Below are positions 32,514 to 35,430 of a DNA stretch of 35,430 bases, piece after piece (position 1 is the first letter of the stretch; each line of letters begins with the position of its first letter). Location: NCBI RefSeq assembly GCF_041601295.1, contig NZ_JBFIII010000017.1, forward strand, positions 1-35,430, read 5' to 3'. Origin of the DNA: Immundisolibacter sp. (lineage in GTDB: Bacteria; Pseudomonadota; Gammaproteobacteria; Immundisolibacterales; Immundisolibacteraceae). A model generated the notes under the pieces. It did no database searches. It had not been told where the DNA came from and saw only the letters and a program-made list of their open reading frames with translations. The translations under genes were made by a program, and so were the position numbers.

Positions 32514-33872
32514 TCAAGTGCCCATCTCGCACACGAAATCCTCGAACTTGCCGTTAGCCGCAACCGGTAGCTGCTCCAGCCGTTGCAGGACAATGACGAA
32601 TGGGTAACCCAGGCGCTGCTGCAGCATCTGCCGTAGCGCCGTTTCCTGCGGCTGCGTCAATGGCTGGGCGGTGACCAGTTCGACCTCGATACGCTTCAGC
32701 GCGGTCTGGCGCAGGCGAAACTGGCGCACCGGCGCGATGGCCAGCCAAGCATCGGCCGGAAAGCTCGGCCAGTGCTGACTGCCATCCGGAAACCGCAGCA
32801 GGTTGCGCTGTCGGCCGCGGATGCGGCGCAGCACCGGCAGACCACGCCCACAGGCGCAGGGCGGTCCGAGCTCGGCATAATCGCCGATGGCGTAGCGCAC
32901 CAGCGGCATGGCGAAGTTGTGCAGCGTGGTCAGCACCACCTGGCCGGTGACACCCGGTGCGCACGGCTGGCCGGCCGAGTCCAGGATCTCGACCAGCAGG
33001 TTCTCGGCCTGCACGTGGTAGTGCTCCGGCACTTGCGGACACTGCAATGCGATGTAGCCGGCCTCCTCGCAGCTGTAGATGTCGGCCAGCGGCAGACCCC
33101 AAACGTCCTGGCACAGACCCCGCAGGTCGTCCGCCAGCGCTTCGCCAAAGCTGCCCAACCCGCGCAGCCGGGCTGGGCGCGCACCACGCACTCGGGCTTC
33201 CAGCAGCAGGCCGCGCAGGTTGCTCGGGTGGGTCAGCAAATAGTCCGGATCCTTCGCCAGCAGCCAGTCGAGCTGCTGCGCAATCGGCGTATGGATAGGC
33301 AGGGTCACCGCCGGACCGGTGGCGAACACTGCCTCCACCGCACGTCCCCAGCCCTCAAGGCGATTGTCGGTCACCTGGGTGCGAATGGCGGCAAAGCAGC
33401 CGGCAAAGTCGCGCCGCTGCCACAGGTGCTCGCGCAGATTCAGGGCGCCAAAAAAGAAGTGGCTGAGCTCGGTCTCGTATCCGTGCAGCGGCCGGCCGGT
33501 GGAGCCGGAGGTGTGGTATTCGATCAGTTGACCGTGGTCAGCCGGCACGGCGCGGCTGCGCAGCGCCTCGCCCAGGTCCTGCACGTCGGCCCGCTGCAGC
33601 AGCGGCAGTTCCGACCAGGCCGGGGCCAACGCGTCGCCCTGATCCAGCGGCAGACCGGCCAGGCGCTCGCCATAGGCCGGCACCGTGTCTCGCGCGTGGC
33701 GCAGCAGGGCGCCGAGCTGGCGGCGACCGGAGGCGGCCAGCTGCACGGGCGACCACCATTCGCTTTGCGCAAGCTGATAGTGCAAGGCCAGCAGGCTGGC
33801 GCCGGCACTGTCCGGCAGCGCCGGCCACAGCAGACCTGCGACCGCGGAACGTGGGCTCGGTGGGTCAGTCAC
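32514..33872 (-). CDS. PaaK-like AMP-forming acyl-CoA ligase
   Basis: The product is about 452 residues (GTG 33872; TTG 33884 would add four). It has the adenylate-forming P-loop YHTSGSTGRPLHGYE, then YLLTHPSNLRGLLLEAR, SFGEALADDLR and IYSCEEAGYIALQCP, all as in phenylacetate-CoA ligase relatives. The hinge region MPLVRYAIGDYAEL precedes a CACGRGLPVLRRIRGR segment, and the C-terminal LPVAANGKFEDF carries a candidate catalytic Lys. It should activate a carboxylic acid to its CoA thioester; the acid is unknown. It overlaps the upstream barrel-protein gene by 8 bp, and the dioxygenase pathway genes follow after 105 bp. Confidence 0.85.
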   Translation of the reverse strand: MTDPPSPRSAVAGLLWPALPDSAGASLLALHYQLAQSEWWSPVQLAASGRRQLGALLRHARDTVPAYGERLAGLPLDQGDALAPAWSELPLLQRADVQDLGEALRSRAVPADHGQLIEYHTSGSTGRPLHGYETELSHFFFGALNLREHLWQRRDFAGCFAAIRTQVTDNRLEGWGRAVEAVFATGPAVTLPIHTPIAQQLDWLLAKDPDYLLTHPSNLRGLLLEARVRGARPARLRGLGSFGEALADDLRGLCQDVWGLPLADIYSCEEAGYIALQCPQVPEHYHVQAENLLVEILDSAGQPCAPGVTGQVVLTTLHNFAMPLVRYAIGDYAELGPPCACGRGLPVLRRIRGRQRNLLRFPDGSQHWPSFPADAWLAIAPVRQFRLRQTALKRIEVELVTAQPLTQPQETALRQMLQQRLGYPFVIVLQRLEQLPVAANGKFEDFVCEMGT

Positions 33873-34644
33873 GCCGCCAGGCAACGACGCCGTTCATGTC
33901 CTCGCTCAGGGCTTCGATGTCGATGTTGTAGGCCAGGCCGACGCGCTCGCCATCGGCGCCTGCAAAAAAACCGTGCAGCGTGGCGGCGCAGCCAGCAAAA
34001 CACAGCACACCGGTCACCTGCAGGCGGCTGTCGGCGGTCATCGAGATACGCGCGCCATCGATATGCAAGCCGCTCGCGGTCAGATCGTAGCGACCGCTGG
34101 GTACCGTGATGGCGAGCTTGAGCGTGATCTTGCCGGTTCCAAAGTCCGCTTCCAGCGCACCGTTCTCGAGGAAGGTCGTCGCCGCCATGCCGCCTTCACC
34201 GGCGGTCGGCGCCACCTGGCCGCCGAGCAGGGAATAGCGCGCGGCGCCTTGTAGCACCTCCGGAGTGGAACCGGCCACGTAGTAGATGGCGTTTCGCACG
34301 CCCTCGCCACCGGTGATGTCCACCCCGCCGTGACGGCCGTCCCCGCCGGTGCTGCCGTGACCCCAGCGGCCCCAGGCAATGATGCCGTCATTGCCGGAAT
34401 GGCCAACTGGCAGGTCCCAGGTCACGGCGCCGCCATCGCCAAATGCCCGCAGCACACCGGTGGTGTCGAATTGCGCCGCGGCGGGCGGGTAGTAATGCAC
34501 CGGCGGATCGTCGCCCGGCAGGTGAAAGTCATGCGCAATCGCCACCTGCCAGACCGGTGCCCCGGCAGGCGCCGCCGCCGCATTCGGCGCTACCAGGCCG
34601 GTGCCCAGCAGCACCGCCGCCACCCTGCGCCGACCATGTCTCAC
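33865..34644 (-). CDS. Secreted TbpB-like beta-barrel protein
   Basis: The 259-residue product starts at GTG 34644 (overlapping the upstream stop as GTGA) with a signal peptide (RRRVAAVLLGTGLVAPNAAAA, cleavage near AAAA). There is no lipobox Cys, so it should be soluble in the periplasm or secreted. The mature part has GIIAWGRWGHG and the short phrase AIYYVAGSTPE, then YSLLGGQVAPT. A strand-rich C-terminal barrel follows: EADFGTGKITLKLAI, YDLTASGLHIDG, GFFAGADGERVGLAYNI. This recalls the TbpB-like barrel often attached to FecR-type proteins, but no FecR domain is present. A lone Cys pair (VLCFAGCA) could form a disulfide. Ligand unknown. Confidence 0.7.
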   Translation of the reverse strand: MRHGRRRVAAVLLGTGLVAPNAAAAPAGAPVWQVAIAHDFHLPGDDPPVHYYPPAAAQFDTTGVLRAFGDGGAVTWDLPVGHSGNDGIIAWGRWGHGSTGGDGRHGGVDITGGEGVRNAIYYVAGSTPEVLQGAARYSLLGGQVAPTAGEGGMAATTFLENGALEADFGTGKITLKLAITVPSGRYDLTASGLHIDGARISMTADSRLQVTGVLCFAGCAATLHGFFAGADGERVGLAYNIDIEALSEDMNGVVAWRRD

Positions 34645-35345
34645 CCGCCCAGCTTCTTGCCACGTAGCCACACCAGCCCCCTCAAACCGAGCACGATCGC
34701 CACACCCAGCGCCGACCATAGCGTGATCGGCGGCAGGCCGCCATACCACTTTTCGGGCGTAAGCCAACCGGGCACCCCGTAGGCTACATGCAGTGCGCCA
34801 AACAGCATCGCTAGCGTCCCGAGCCGCTGTAACCACCGCCAGTAGCGCGCGGATAGCGCTGCCTGTGCTCCCGGAAGGGAAGCCGCCAGCGGCGCCAACA
34901 ACAGGAACCAACCGAGCGCGCCCATCGCCATCGCGAACTCGGCGAGCGCCGTCAGCTCAAAAGCTTGACGGAAAAACAGCCGGTAATAGTGATAATTAAA
35001 AATGAAAATTGAAATCACCACGTGCAGGCAGGCGAGCGCAAACCCCATAATGCCGATGTAACGGCGCAGCCACAGGTGTTGCCCGAAGCGCTTTGGCGCC
35101 AGACGCGCCAGCGGCCCGAGCGCATAGGCGAGCGCTATTAGCCACAGCGCGCTCCACGACACTGCCTTGTTGAGCACAAACAGCGGAATGTGGCCGACAC
35201 TCCACGGGCCGAACACCACATAGCGCAGGGTGGCGTAAGCGAACGTTACGACCAGCAACACCCCTGCCGGCGCCACGCAGGCCCATAGCGCCGCCCGGTC
35301 GCGGGCTTCGCGCTCGGTCTCGGACGGGACCTCGCTGGGATGCAT
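34641..35345 (-). CDS. Ferric-reductase-like transmembrane protein (possible b-haem)
   Basis: From the ATG at 35345 this is a 234-residue protein with about six helices. His residues in separate helices (ALACLHVVISIF and FGALHVAYGVPG) are suited to bind b-type haem, as in the ferric reductase/MsrQ group. RRYIGIMGFALA matches the usual arginine-glycine entry to helix 3. It would pass electrons across the inner membrane to a periplasmic acceptor. The frame stays open to a GTG at 35429 at the window edge, so a longer N-terminus is possible; the ATG has AGGAG about 13 bases upstream, a loose spacing. It is coupled to the TbpB-like gene (GTGA). Confidence 0.78.
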   Translation of the reverse strand: MHPSEVPSETEREARDRAALWACVAPAGVLLVVTFAYATLRYVVFGPWSVGHIPLFVLNKAVSWSALWLIALAYALGPLARLAPKRFGQHLWLRRYIGIMGFALACLHVVISIFIFNYHYYRLFFRQAFELTALAEFAMAMGALGWFLLLAPLAASLPGAQAALSARYWRWLQRLGTLAMLFGALHVAYGVPGWLTPEKWYGGLPPITLWSALGVAIVLGLRGLVWLRGKKLGG

Positions 35346-35430
35346 TGGACGGGCTACTCCTGCGCTTGGATCTACATCAGCCGTGCCTGGAAAGGTTACC
35401 TTAGAGCGCCTGCGCCGTAGCGTTGTCACA

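Noticed and set aside
34645..34911. N-terminal extension of the TbpB-like frame
   Set aside because: This part is antiphase to the ferric-reductase-like gene on the same strand; the GTG at 34644 gives a clean signal peptide.

Overview
The window is GC-rich, densely coded DNA from a bacterium, most likely a gammaproteobacterium. The support is glyQ-glyS followed by gmhB and plsC, rpmB-rpmG linked to mutM, a split adenosylcobalamin-dependent ribonucleotide reductase (NrdJa/NrdJb) and an OmpA-type porin. A PAH/xenobiotic-degrading lineage is conceivable from the oxygenase cluster at the right end, but the species cannot be fixed from the sequence. No rRNA, tRNA or CRISPR array was recognised.

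Left end (1-4.6 kb): the 3' part of a class II ribonucleotide reductase gene interrupted by a LAGLIDADG intein placed directly before the catalytic cysteine, then its partner nrdJb. Behind nrdJb lies a 440-bp scar with a second diverged copy of the nrdJb 3' end, a 32-bp perfect inverted repeat and a 25-bp direct repeat. Next comes an AT-richer orphan gene for a six-TM, coiled-coil protein, then 500 bp of repeat-like noncoding DNA.

4.6-12.6 kb: a stress/transport block. It holds a SulP anion transporter with a tandem universal stress protein, a DUF6868 membrane protein, a multi-hairpin intergenic island, a secreted EF-hand protein, a Lon-family AAA+ protease overlapping a second universal-stress-like protein, and a leftward SatD-like regulator/membrane-protein pair.

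12.8-26.2 kb: mostly core genes, all rightward. glyQ-glyS-gmhB-plsC are translationally coupled; then an OmpA-family protein with a strong terminator, an SDR oxidoreductase, glutamine-dependent NAD synthetase, and rpmB-rpmG. A four-gene Gld-type ABC export cassette (ATPase, permease, GldG-like, DUF4340) sits between rpmG and mutM.

26.2-35.4 kb: accessory metabolism. A leftward LLM flavin monooxygenase diverges from a cupin/phosphoesterase pair. A long leftward run follows, in transcription order: ferric-reductase-like membrane protein, TbpB-like beta-barrel protein, PaaK-like acyl-CoA ligase, alpha/beta hydrolase (apparent frameshift), second LLM monooxygenase, and ring-hydroxylating dioxygenase alpha and beta subunits. 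Together these look like an oxygenase-based catabolic pathway for an unidentified aromatic, cyclic or steroid-like acid.
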